This document shows, one piece after another, positions 45,012 through 53,525 of a stretch of DNA of 64,000 bases. The DNA is from Segetibacter aerophilus. Its GTDB lineage: Bacteria; Bacteroidota; Bacteroidia; Chitinophagales; Chitinophagaceae. Both the position numbers and the translations under genes were made by a program. Within the stretch, counting starts at the first letter, position 1. Every line of letters starts with the position of its first letter. Below the pieces are notes generated by a model, which made no database searches, was not told the origin of the DNA, and saw only the letters and a program-made list of their open reading frames with translations. The stretch is taken from the NCBI RefSeq assembly GCF_007991655.1, contig NZ_BJYT01000026.1, positions 1-64,000 of the forward strand, read 5' to 3'.

Positions 45012-45062
45012 CCAAAAGTACAAGAGTGCTACGCAACGAATGGTTAATAGTTATTCGAAGCC
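45012..45062 (+). repeat. Interspersed GTACAAG-type repeat, copy 7
   Basis: Reads CAAAAGTACAAGAGTGCTAC then GCAACGAATGGTTAATAG and ends with CCGGC. One base differs from the usual core (CTAC in place of CGAC). It lies upstream of DUF1003 and generates a false N-terminal hydrophobic extension of that reading frame. Confidence 0.75.
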
Positions 45063-45087
45063 GGCTCACAAAAATAGCTTCAATAAA

Positions 45088-45114
45088 AAAGAGCTTCCAG
45101 GTATGAAGCTCTTT
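45088..45114 (-). terminator. Intrinsic terminator after queA
   Basis: AAAGAGCTTC and GAAGCTCTTT (45088-45097 and 45105-45114) form a perfect 10-base-pair stem around CAGGTAT. On the minus strand it is followed by TTT. It ends the queA transcript, which stops at 45135. Confidence 0.82.
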
Positions 45115-45134
45115 GATAGTAATTTTTGGTTTAG

Positions 45135-46184
45135 TTATAAAACCAACATTGCGTCCCCATAGCTGAAGAAGCGGTATTTGTCTTTAATTGCTTTTTTGTA
45201 AGCTTCCATCGCCAGCTCGTAGCCAGCAAAAGCGCATGTCATTATAAGGAGGCTCGACTTAGGTAAATTGAAATTGGTGACAAGGCTATCAGCAACATTA
45301 AAGTCATATGGCGGGTGGATAAAAGTACTTGTCCAGCCCTCGCCCGGCTTCAATAGTTTCTGCGCAGTAAAACTTGTTTCCATTGCACGCATCGTAGTGG
45401 TGCCAATCGAACAGACACGATGCCCTGTTTCTTTCGCCTTGTTTACAATTTTGCAAGCAGCTTCGTCAACGTTATAATATTCGGCATCCATTTTATGCTT
45501 GCTCAAATCTTCCACTTCTATGGGGCGAAAAGTACCGAGACCCGTGTGCAAAGTGACTTCCGCAAAACGAATTCCTTTGATTTCGCAACGTTTGATCAGT
45601 TCCCTGCTAAAGTGCAAACCGGCAGTTGGAGCAGCTACCGCGCCCTCATGTTTCGCATAAACAGTCTGGTATCTTTCGCGGTCTTCTTCATCGGGTTTGC
45701 GCTTGATGTATTTTGGTAAAGGTGTTTTTCCCAACGCCTCTAGCTGCGTTTTAAATTCTTCTTCTGCTCCTTCCCATATAAACTTGATGGTGCGTCCGCG
45801 GCTGGTTGTATTGTCTATAACTTCAGCTATCAGCTCATCAGAATCTCCAAAGTATAGCTTGTTACCAACGCGGATTTTTCTTGCCGGTTCTACGATCACA
45901 TCCCACAAACGGTTGGGTTTGTTCAATTCTCTAAGGAGGAAGACTTCTATTTTTGCCCCCGTTTTTTCCTTACGTCCGTACATCCGCGCCGGAAACACTT
46001 TCGTGTTGTTCACAACGAAAACATCTTTATCGTCAAAATACTCAAGTATATCGCGAAAGTATTTGTCTTCAATCTGCCCGGTCTTACGATGAACAACCAT
46101 CATCCGGCTGTCTTCACGTTTTTTAGTAGGTTGTTGCGCAATAAGATTCAGGGGGAGGTCAAATACAAACTGAGATAATTTCAT
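45135..46184 (-). CDS. queA: tRNA preQ1(34) S-adenosylmethionine ribosyltransferase-isomerase
   Basis: A 349-residue QueA, which transfers and isomerises the ribosyl group of SAM to preQ1 in tRNA, giving epoxyqueuosine. Start [20 protein letters not shown], then the conserved RDSRMMV-like stretch, [23 protein letters not shown] and [13 protein letters not shown] are present. Length is normal. It is a single gene between a terminator and the long divergent TraB gene. Confidence 0.95.
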   Translation of the reverse strand: MKLSQFVFDLPLNLIAQQPTKKREDSRMMVVHRKTGQIEDKYFRDILEYFDDKDVFVVNNTKVFPARMYGRKEKTGAKIEVFLLRELNKPNRLWDVIVEPARKIRVGNKLYFGDSDELIAEVIDNTTSRGRTIKFIWEGAEEEFKTQLEALGKTPLPKYIKRKPDEEDRERYQTVYAKHEGAVAAPTAGLHFSRELIKRCEIKGIRFAEVTLHTGLGTFRPIEVEDLSKHKMDAEYYNVDEAACKIVNKAKETGHRVCSIGTTTMRAMETSFTAQKLLKPGEGWTSTFIHPPYDFNVADSLVTNFNLPKSSLLIMTCAFAGYELAMEAYKKAIKDKYRFFSYGDAMLVL

Positions 46185-46471
46185 TTGCTATTGGTTCATT
46201 TTTTCCCGGTTTCGTACAACTGCTTAGGCCATTAACTAAGTGGAAGGGAAGCGGTGATTTTAAAGGTGGCTAAGGTAAGATAAAAGGTTTTTACTATTTG
46301 AATTTTACTTTTCATAAACCTTTTTCTGGTCGTGTAAATTCTTTTAAAGTTTTCGTTTTTAAGAGCTTAAATCATCCAAACTATTTATTCGAAATTTTTA
46401 ATTTTTCAAACACCTATTAAATTTTTTTTCGGTATTTATTTGATAACTTACATATTCTATTTAAGACTTTG

Positions 46472-49400
46472 ATGAGAAGATTTTTACTTTCCCCTTTTTT
46501 ATTATTCCTACTTTTTTTTTCTGCTTCCTCCGCACAAAAACGGCCAGTTATTAAGAAATACCCAAGCCTGTTTTGGGAGATAACAGGAAATGGGTTAAAA
46601 AAACCTTCATACCTGTTTGGAACAATGCATGTGAGCAGCAAGATGGTTTTTCACCTAAGTGACTCGTTTTATTATGCTATGCGTAGCACCGACGCCGTCG
46701 CTCTCGAACTTAACCCCGAAGTTTGGCAGGATGAAATGTTCAGGTTGCAAAAAGCCCAAATGAATTTGGCCCATTTCTCTTTGGGAAAAATGAACGATTA
46801 TCTAAAAGAAAGTTCTTTTGCTTTAGACAAGTATGAAGACAATGTAAAAAGAGCCTTGGTTGAAGAGCCTACTGTAGTCAACAATTTGTTGTACCGGTCG
46901 TACCAGTCCTCTGCAGACTTTGAAGAGAATACTTACCTCGATTTGTACATCTATCAAACGGGCCGTAAGCTTGGTAAGCAGGCTGCAGGTGTAGAAAATT
47001 ATGTCGAGTCTGAACGCCTGATGATGGAGGCATACCAGGATATGGCAAGGGATAAAAATAAAAGGCGTTTCGATAACGACGGAGAGTCTATGTATGATAT
47101 ACAGAAGAAGATTCAACAGGCTTACAGAAACGGTGACCTCGACTTGATGGATTCGCTTCAGAATATGACGAGTAGCTCAGCAGCTTTCGCAGAGAAATTT
47201 CTGTATGTAAGAAATGTTATCCAGGCAAATTCAATAGATACGATTTTAAAAAAGCGAAGCCTTTTTGTTGGTGTCGGCGCTGCTCATTTGCCGGGCCCAA
47301 GGGGTGTTATAGAACTGCTGCGTAAGAAGGGATATAAGCTCAGGCCCATCTTTATGCAGGACAGGGACGCTTCGCAAAAAGAGGAAATCGATAAATTGAA
47401 AGTGCCTGTTACATTTAGACCAGAGACAACCCAGGACGGAAAGATTGAACTGCAGTTGCCCGGGAAATTGTACAAGCGCGAAGACGCAAGAGGGAATGAG
47501 AGCTGGCAATATGCTGACATGAATAATGGTTCGTATTACATGCTGACAAGGGTTAGAACGCATGCTGCAATGTTGGGCCATAATGAAAAGATTGTGCTTG
47601 CCAAGGTTGACAGTATGCTGTACGAGAATATCCCCGGCAGAATTTTAAAGAAGACCGCTATAAGTAAGAACGGTTACCAGGGATTCGATATTACCAACCG
47701 TACGAGGCGTGGCGATCTTCAACGGTATCAATTATTGGTTACCCCGTTTGAAGTGTTAGTTTTTAAGATGAGCGGGAGTGATAATTACGTAGAAGGTAAG
47801 GAAGCCGAATTGTTTTTTAGCTCCATTAAAGTAAGGTCTGTGCCGGCTAATAAATGGTCAACATTCGAACCTGCGCAAGGAGGTTTTACAGTTGATTTTC
47901 CTAAGACAGCAAATGAGGCTTATAATAAAAATTCAGGCGATGGAACCGGAAGATGGGAGTACGAGTCAATCGATAATACAACCGGTAACGCCTACATGCT
48001 TTGGAAGAAAAGCTTGCACAATTTCAATTTTATCGAAGAGGACACTTTTGATCTTGCCCTGATCACCGAAAGTTTTAAAACCTCCACCATTGTCGACAAG
48101 CAGTTATCTCGCCACGCAGGTGCAGAAAAAAATAATCGATTTTTAAAGAGCAAATTTTCTTTAAAGGACGGTTCATATATTACTTCAAAAGCATTTATTA
48201 AAGGACCTCATTATTATTTGCTGGCCGTTAAAAGCAAGGATAAAAAGAATGAGTTTGAAAAGTTCTTCAAGTCCTTCAGATTTACCGATTTCAAATATTC
48301 AAAACCGGAACATTACATTGATTCTACTTTAAAGCTCGAGGTAGTTACTCCTGTTAAACCTAATGTCGATAACGTGCTTAGGTCATGGATGGAAAAAGCT
48401 GGAAGCGAAATGCCCGGCGGATCAGAGGCATCTTATACAGGCTGGCCAAAAAATAAAACGGGGGTGTTTAAAAGTGACTCAACAGGAGAAAGCATTTTAG
48501 TGACAGTGCAGAGTTTCCCCAAATATTATTACAGCCGCGACTCATCGAAGTTCTGGCGTGAAAAACTGGACGAGAAAGAAACCGGCAAAGACATGGTTTT
48601 TAGAAAGAAGGAATTTTTTAAAGTAAACGAATCTTCGTGTGGTTATCATGTCGTTTTAACTGATACCAATTCTTCCCGGTGTATAAAATCAACTTATTAT
48701 TTAAAAGGAACCAATCTATATAAATTCTCTACTTTATCAGACACTACGTCTACGGAAAGTGAATTTGTAAAAACATTTTTTGCGACCGCAAAACCCATTG
48801 ATAAGAAAACAGGAACTTCTGTTTTCAATACTAAAGTCGACATGTTCTTCGCCGATTATTCAAGTAAAGACTCTGCGATTACCAAATATGCAAACCAGGC
48901 GATATCAAGCATTTATTTTGGTAAAGATGGCGTCGAAAGAATAATGTCTGCAATCAAAAATTTGAAGTTTGGAGACAAAGATTATTTCGAAACCAAGGCT
49001 AAGTTCATAACGGAGCTAGGGTACATCGACGATGCTACAACAAGCAAGCAAGTGACGAGTTATCTAAAAGAGCTGTATGATAAAAGCTCTGATACCAGTT
49101 ATTTTCAAAATCCTATCTTGGTAGCGTTGGCCAGGTTGCAGACAAAAGACTCTTACAGCTTGCTCAAAAAATTATTGGTGCAAGATCCGCCTGTCTTCGA
49201 TGACTCTTATGAATACAGTCGCATTTTTTCGCAATTTGCTGATACGCTTTTATTAGCGAAAACACTTTTTCCTGATATACTGCAATTGGCTTCTTTAGAA
49301 GATTATAGGCCGTTAATCAACAGGCTACTGAAAACAATGGTCGATAGTGGTTATATGAAAGGTGCAGACTATGAAGGTTATTTTAGCAAATTATATTTTG

Positions 49401-50173
49401 ATGCAAAAATTGAATTGAAGAAGCAACAGAATAAAGATGAAAAGCTGTTGGAAATAGATGACGATAATTTTGAAATGGAAGACGATGAGGCCGATTATAA
49501 GGCGATTTATACAAGAAATGGTAGCAGACAGACCGCTTCTTCGCTTGAAGATTTCGCTGTGCTACTAATGCCTTTTTATGATAAAGTTCCTACTGTGCCC
49601 AAATACTTTGAGAAGCTGTTATTATCAAAAGACGTCAGCGTTCAGTTGCTGGCAGCTCGCTTGATGACCGAAAAAAATAAGAAGCTACCTGACACTCTTT
49701 TTTCTTCGCTCGCGGCGCAGGACAAGTACCGGGCTAAGTTGTATTCAATGTTAAAGAAGATAAACAGAACGGATCTTTTTCCGCAGAAATATAAAAATCA
49801 GGAGACCATTGCAAGGGCATTATTGCTACGGGATAAAAAATACAAGGACTTTGCTGCTATAAAAATGGTTGACAAAAAAGTGTTGCAGTCAAAGGGTGTA
49901 CAAGGAAACGTCTACCTGTTCAAGTATAAGATAAAGCCCGACGATGATTGGAGGATAGGCATCAGCGGGTTTCAGCCGCTAAACACAAAGGAGGTTAGCA
50001 CAACCGGGGATTTGGTAAAGCTTACCGATAAAAAGTTGAAGCCTTACGAAGACGAAACAGAGCAGTTTGATCAGCAGGTTAAACGAGTGCTTTTTGCGCA
50101 ACACAAAAGTGGCCGCAGGTTTTTTGAGCGGTCAAATGCATGGGGTTTCGGTTATAACAATTTTGAAGAATAG
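46472..50173 (+). CDS. Giant TraB/GumN-domain secreted protein
   Basis: A 1233-residue exported protein. The signal peptide is about 1-21. The TraB/GumN domain occupies roughly 30-300, with SYLFGTMHVS (GTMH at 50-53), ALELNPEVWQ and the C-terminal LFVGVGAAHLPGPRGVIELL motif. The remaining 900 residues are atypical: three repeats of a beta-rich segment (about 330-450, 465-600, 620-770, with patterns such as FTVDFPK), then an alpha-helical HEAT-like region (about 790-1000), an acidic stretch (DDDNFEMEDDEADYK) and a C-terminal globular part. TraB proteins are putative peptidases; the tail has no known role. A TTG at 46469 is also in frame; ATG at 46472 is used. Confidence 0.78.
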   Translation: MRRFLLSPFLLFLLFFSASSAQKRPVIKKYPSLFWEITGNGLKKPSYLFGTMHVSSKMVFHLSDSFYYAMRSTDAVALELNPEVWQDEMFRLQKAQMNLAHFSLGKMNDYLKESSFALDKYEDNVKRALVEEPTVVNNLLYRSYQSSADFEENTYLDLYIYQTGRKLGKQAAGVENYVESERLMMEAYQDMARDKNKRRFDNDGESMYDIQKKIQQAYRNGDLDLMDSLQNMTSSSAAFAEKFLYVRNVIQANSIDTILKKRSLFVGVGAAHLPGPRGVIELLRKKGYKLRPIFMQDRDASQKEEIDKLKVPVTFRPETTQDGKIELQLPGKLYKREDARGNESWQYADMNNGSYYMLTRVRTHAAMLGHNEKIVLAKVDSMLYENIPGRILKKTAISKNGYQGFDITNRTRRGDLQRYQLLVTPFEVLVFKMSGSDNYVEGKEAELFFSSIKVRSVPANKWSTFEPAQGGFTVDFPKTANEAYNKNSGDGTGRWEYESIDNTTGNAYMLWKKSLHNFNFIEEDTFDLALITESFKTSTIVDKQLSRHAGAEKNNRFLKSKFSLKDGSYITSKAFIKGPHYYLLAVKSKDKKNEFEKFFKSFRFTDFKYSKPEHYIDSTLKLEVVTPVKPNVDNVLRSWMEKAGSEMPGGSEASYTGWPKNKTGVFKSDSTGESILVTVQSFPKYYYSRDSSKFWREKLDEKETGKDMVFRKKEFFKVNESSCGYHVVLTDTNSSRCIKSTYYLKGTNLYKFSTLSDTTSTESEFVKTFFATAKPIDKKTGTSVFNTKVDMFFADYSSKDSAITKYANQAISSIYFGKDGVERIMSAIKNLKFGDKDYFETKAKFITELGYIDDATTSKQVTSYLKELYDKSSDTSYFQNPILVALARLQTKDSYSLLKKLLVQDPPVFDDSYEYSRIFSQFADTLLLAKTLFPDILQLASLEDYRPLINRLLKTMVDSGYMKGADYEGYFSKLYFDAKIELKKQQNKDEKLLEIDDDNFEMEDDEADYKAIYTRNGSRQTASSLEDFAVLLMPFYDKVPTVPKYFEKLLLSKDVSVQLLAARLMTEKNKKLPDTLFSSLAAQDKYRAKLYSMLKKINRTDLFPQKYKNQETIARALLLRDKKYKDFAAIKMVDKKVLQSKGVQGNVYLFKYKIKPDDDWRIGISGFQPLNTKEVSTTGDLVKLTDKKLKPYEDETEQFDQQVKRVLFAQHKSGRRFFERSNAWGFGYNNFEE

Positions 50174-50242
50174 TGCTATTTTCATTCAAACCTCTTCAAT
50201 TCAATAAATCACGGACTTTGGATACAAGCTTTTGTTTTTTAT

Positions 50243-50297
50243 AGCATCAGGGTTGCGTCGCAAGCACTTCAGCTGCTTATCTCTGGGCATCAGCAAT
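50243..50297 (-). repeat. Interspersed GTACAAG-type repeat, copy 8 (degenerate)
   Basis: On the minus strand it reads AAGTGCTTGCGACGCAACCC; the palindrome TTGCGACGCAA is perfect. It shares GGGCATCAGC with copy 5. It sits between the TraB gene and the ABC ATPase gene, both of which end nearby. Confidence 0.65.
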
Positions 50298-50347
50298 GCA
50301 CATCCATTATAGCATCAATAGTGGTGGGTTGCGATCGTGTATTCAAC

Positions 50348-52063
50348 TTAAGCAACAATACCTTTCGGTATACTTGCTATTAAATTTTGAGTGTAAGTCG
50401 ATGTAGGATGAAGGTAAAGTTCTTCAGCACCGCCTGTTTCCACGATCTCTCCTTTGTTCATCACCATTATGCGATCGCTTATGTACCGAACCACAGAGAG
50501 GTCGTGCGAAATAAATATCGAAGTAAACTTGAATTCTTTTTTGAGGTCATTCAATAAATTCAGGACTTGGGCTTGTACACTTACATCGAGCGCAGATACA
50601 CTTTCATCACAAATAACAAATGCAGGATGAAGGGCAAGTGCTCTTGCGATCACTATTCTTTGTCGCTGGCCTCCGCTGAACTCGTGCGGGTAGCGGTTAT
50701 AATGTTCGGGCCGCAGATGAACCTTTTCAAGTAATTCTATCACTTTTTCTTTTTTCTGCCGGTTGTTAGCGGCAAGTCCGTGAACTTTAATTGGCTCGCC
50801 AATCGCCTCTCCAACTGTCATTCTCGGATTTAACGAAGAGTAAGGATCCTGGAAAATGATTTGCATATCCTTTCGCATACTCCTCAATAAATCTTTGGGT
50901 GCTTTTGCTAAATCCTGCCCTTTAAAAAGTATGCTTCCTGCTGTAGGTCTTATCAATTGCAGTATACTTCGTCCTAATGTGCTTTTTCCGCACCCTGACT
51001 CGCCCACAAGCCCAACCGTTTCTCCTTCAAATACATCAAAGCTTACATCGTTAACTGCTTTAGTGAACTCGGTCTGTTTTCCAAATAATTTTGTCTTTCC
51101 GGGAAACCAAACCTTTAGTTTTTGTACTAACAGCAAGGGATGCGTCTTGACTACAATTGCAGCTTCCTTGGGCAGTTCCTGTATTTGCAGCTTGTCATGT
51201 ACGCCTGTAAGTTTTCCATCAATAAAATCACTTACGATTGGAAGCCTTTCGCCTTTTACATGCAAAGCAGGTCTGCAAGCAAGCAGTGCCTTTGTGTACG
51301 GGTGTGTGGGATTTTTATAAAGTTCGCCTACCGCTCCTTCTTCGACTATCTGGCCTTTGTACATCACAATCACCTTGTCTGCTACTTCTGCAACAACACC
51401 CAGGTCATGAGAGATAAAAATAACTCCCATGTTTTTTTGTTGTTGTAGATTTTTAATCAGCTGAAGTATTGTTTTCTGTACCGTTACATCCAGCGCAGTG
51501 GTAGGTTCATCGCAAATAAGCAAGGATGGATTACAGCTCATTGCCATTGCGATCATAACCCGTTGCTTTTGTCCGCCGCTTAGTTGATGGGGGTATCGGT
51601 TATAAATGAGCGGAGGATTGGGAAGCTGCACACTTTCAAATAATTCAATCGTTTTTTTCTTTGCTTCAGCCCCTGATATTTTTTGATGCAGGACGATCGC
51701 TTCCATTACCTGGTGACCACAAGTATGCACAGGATTTAATGAAGTCATAGGCTCCTGGAAAATCATAGCAATTTCGTTTCCCCTGATTTTCCGGATCGTT
51801 TCATTAGAAGCTTTTAGCAAATCTATTTTTCTGCCATCTTCTTCAGTAAACCAAATTTCCCCTTTCGAAAAGACCGCGGGCGGCGAAGGAAGTAGTTGAA
51901 GAATGGAGAGGGCGGTAACAGATTTCCCTGAGCCTGACTCTCCAACAATGGCTACTATCTCACCTCTTTGTACCTCAACAGATACATCCTGCACAGCATT
52001 GGAGGTAACCCCGTCGGAAGTGAAATCGATTTGAAGATTTTGTATGGAGAGAAGTTCGCTCAT
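50348..52063 (-). CDS. Fused dipeptide/oligopeptide ABC transporter ATPase (DppD-DppF type)
   Basis: A 571-residue protein with two complete ABC ATPases. First: Walker A GESGSGKS (41-48), signature LSGGQKQR, Walker B LLICDEPTT. Second: Walker A GESGCGKS, signature FSGGQRQR, Walker B FVICDESVS. The first ends with the oligo_HPY segment (THPYTKALLACRPALHVKGERL). It would power peptide uptake, but no permease or binding protein genes are adjacent. The minus-strand gene is bracketed by repeat copies 8 and 9. Confidence 0.93.
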   Translation of the reverse strand: MSELLSIQNLQIDFTSDGVTSNAVQDVSVEVQRGEIVAIVGESGSGKSVTALSILQLLPSPPAVFSKGEIWFTEEDGRKIDLLKASNETIRKIRGNEIAMIFQEPMTSLNPVHTCGHQVMEAIVLHQKISGAEAKKKTIELFESVQLPNPPLIYNRYPHQLSGGQKQRVMIAMAMSCNPSLLICDEPTTALDVTVQKTILQLIKNLQQQKNMGVIFISHDLGVVAEVADKVIVMYKGQIVEEGAVGELYKNPTHPYTKALLACRPALHVKGERLPIVSDFIDGKLTGVHDKLQIQELPKEAAIVVKTHPLLLVQKLKVWFPGKTKLFGKQTEFTKAVNDVSFDVFEGETVGLVGESGCGKSTLGRSILQLIRPTAGSILFKGQDLAKAPKDLLRSMRKDMQIIFQDPYSSLNPRMTVGEAIGEPIKVHGLAANNRQKKEKVIELLEKVHLRPEHYNRYPHEFSGGQRQRIVIARALALHPAFVICDESVSALDVSVQAQVLNLLNDLKKEFKFTSIFISHDLSVVRYISDRIMVMNKGEIVETGGAEELYLHPTSTYTQNLIASIPKGIVA

Positions 52064-52142
52064 TTAAAAATTGAAAATGCCTGGTAATAATGTTCAAAGT
52101 AAAGAAGCTGTTTGGCGTGGTGTGTGCCCAAAACTGAACCGC

Positions 52143-52196
52143 AAGTACAAGTGAGTGACACAACGATGCTGAATAGAATTGATTCGTTCAGTCCCA
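52143..52196 (+). repeat. Interspersed GTACAAG-type repeat, copy 9
   Basis: Reads AAGTACAAGTGAGTGACACA then ACGATGCTGAATAGAATTG and ends TCAGTCC. T-GAC-A version. Lies between the ABC ATPase and AMP nucleosidase genes. Confidence 0.8.
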
Positions 52197-52228
52197 AAAT
52201 CTGCCTTGAAAACATTCAAAGCTTGCGG

Positions 52229-52999
52229 CTAAAACCTCAGGTGCCTTACAGTCAACCCGCCGTGTTGCAATTGCTTCAACGACGAGATGCCAATATTAAG
52301 ATGTTTGTCTACAAAGTTTTGAGTTACTGAAGCATCGCTTTTTTCAGTCTTTACGCCTTCGGGCACCATAGGCTGATCGCTTACAAGCAATAATGCGCCG
52401 GTAGGAATTCTATTGTAAAAACCAACGGTAAAAATCGTAGCAGTTTCCATATCAATCGCATATGCCCGAATGCGTTGCAGGTATTCTTTAAACTCTGTAT
52501 CGTGTTCCCAGACGCGGCGGTTCATCGTGTAAACCGTACCGGTCCAGTAATCCACTTCGTACTCTCTTATTGTAGTTGAGATAGCTTTTTGCAGCGCAAA
52601 CGCAGGTAAGGCCGGAACCTCCTTAGGAAAGTAATCATCCGAAGTACCCTCGCCACGAATAGCGGCAATTGGCAAAATCAAATCGCCAATTTTGTTTCTT
52701 TTTTTCAGTCCTCCGCACTTGCCCAAAAATAGAACAGCCTCAGGTGAAACGGCAGAAAGCAGGTCCATTACAGTTGCAGCCCCGGGGCTACCCATACCGA
52801 AGTTTATGATTGTGATGCCGTTAGCAGTTGCACATTGCATTGGGCGGTCTTCGCCAACTACCTGCACATCGTGCAAAAAAGCAAACATCTTTACGTAGTT
52901 CGAAAAATTTGTCAGCAAAATATACTTTCCAAAATTCTCCAGCTTTTCGCCTGTGTACCGGGGTAGCCAATTCTCTACAATTTCTTGTTTAGTCTTCAT
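52229..52999 (-). CDS. amn: AMP nucleosidase
   Basis: A 256-residue enzyme of the nucleoside phosphorylase fold that cleaves AMP to adenine and ribose 5-phosphate. Typical parts are TAWG-like QCATANGITIINFGMGSPGA, AVLFLGKCGGLKKRNKIGDL, and the C-terminal IDMETATIFTVGFYNRIPTG with LLVSDQPM. The protein lacks the N-terminal regulatory domain of the long E. coli Amn; this short form is usual in Bacteroidota. Nothing in the sequence indicates its regulation. Confidence 0.9.
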   Translation of the reverse strand: MKTKQEIVENWLPRYTGEKLENFGKYILLTNFSNYVKMFAFLHDVQVVGEDRPMQCATANGITIINFGMGSPGAATVMDLLSAVSPEAVLFLGKCGGLKKRNKIGDLILPIAAIRGEGTSDDYFPKEVPALPAFALQKAISTTIREYEVDYWTGTVYTMNRRVWEHDTEFKEYLQRIRAYAIDMETATIFTVGFYNRIPTGALLLVSDQPMVPEGVKTEKSDASVTQNFVDKHLNIGISSLKQLQHGGLTVRHLRF

Positions 53000-53070
53000 A
53001 TTTAATTTCTTTTCGTTTTCATTCTTTACTCATTCCAAGGCAAGTAACCGGATTCTGTAAATTTAGCGAA

Positions 53071-53078
53071 TACTTTTG
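53071..53078 (+). promoter_or_regulatory. Predicted -7 box (TACTTTTG) of the HsdR_N gene
   Basis: TACTTTTG fits TAnnTTTG, but it ends only 4 bases before the ATG at 53083. If used, the transcript would start essentially at the start codon (leaderless). No good TTG was found at the usual distance upstream. Confidence 0.4.
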
Positions 53079-53082
53079 TTTG

Positions 53083-53514
53083 ATGATTGCGATAACTTAT
53101 CCAACCCACCCTTTTAAAATAAAAAAAGAACAGGGTAAAGAAATCATATTTGACGAGTGCCGAAAGCAGTGGGTTTTGATAACACCGGAGGAATGGGTTC
53201 GCCAGAATTTCTTGCAGTATTTGATGCAGGTAAAAAAATACCCTTGTTCGCTTATTGCGGTAGAACGGGAGATAATGCTGGGGGATACGAAAAAGCGTTT
53301 TGATATTGTTGTGTTTAAAAATGCGGTACCATGGATGATAGTAGAATGTAAAGAAATGAACGTTGAGTTGAACGAGGCGGTGATAAAGCAGATACTGAAT
53401 TACAACATAAAACTGCAGGTAGAATATCTAGTTGTCACAAATGGAAAATCGACTTTTGGATTGTATATTCAACAGGGAAAATTTGAATGGCTAAATGAAC
53501 TTCCGGATTTTTAA
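53083..53514 (+). CDS. Stand-alone type I restriction HsdR N-terminal domain protein
   Basis: A 143-residue protein matching the HSDR_N domain (PF13588). The PD-(D/E)xK-like nuclease core is seen as KKRFDIVVFK (Asp) and PWMIVECKEM (Glu-x-Lys), followed by VIKQILNYNIKLQVEYLVVT. It has no helicase or specificity genes nearby, so it is not a complete restriction system. A TTG at 53080 also reads in frame. DUF2339 follows after 11 bases and may be co-transcribed. Confidence 0.8.
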   Translation: MIAITYPTHPFKIKKEQGKEIIFDECRKQWVLITPEEWVRQNFLQYLMQVKKYPCSLIAVEREIMLGDTKKRFDIVVFKNAVPWMIVECKEMNVELNEAVIKQILNYNIKLQVEYLVVTNGKSTFGLYIQQGKFEWLNELPDF

Positions 53515-53525
53515 AAGCGAAACGA

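Noticed and set aside
52112-52330. Plus-strand open frame reading MAWCVPKTEPQVQVSDTTML
   Set aside because: Most of it is the translation of interspersed repeat copy 9 and the antisense of the AMP nucleosidase gene; no leader or homology supports a protein.
53083-53514. A type I restriction-modification locus
   Set aside because: Only the HsdR N-terminal domain is present; helicase, HsdM and HsdS are missing nearby.
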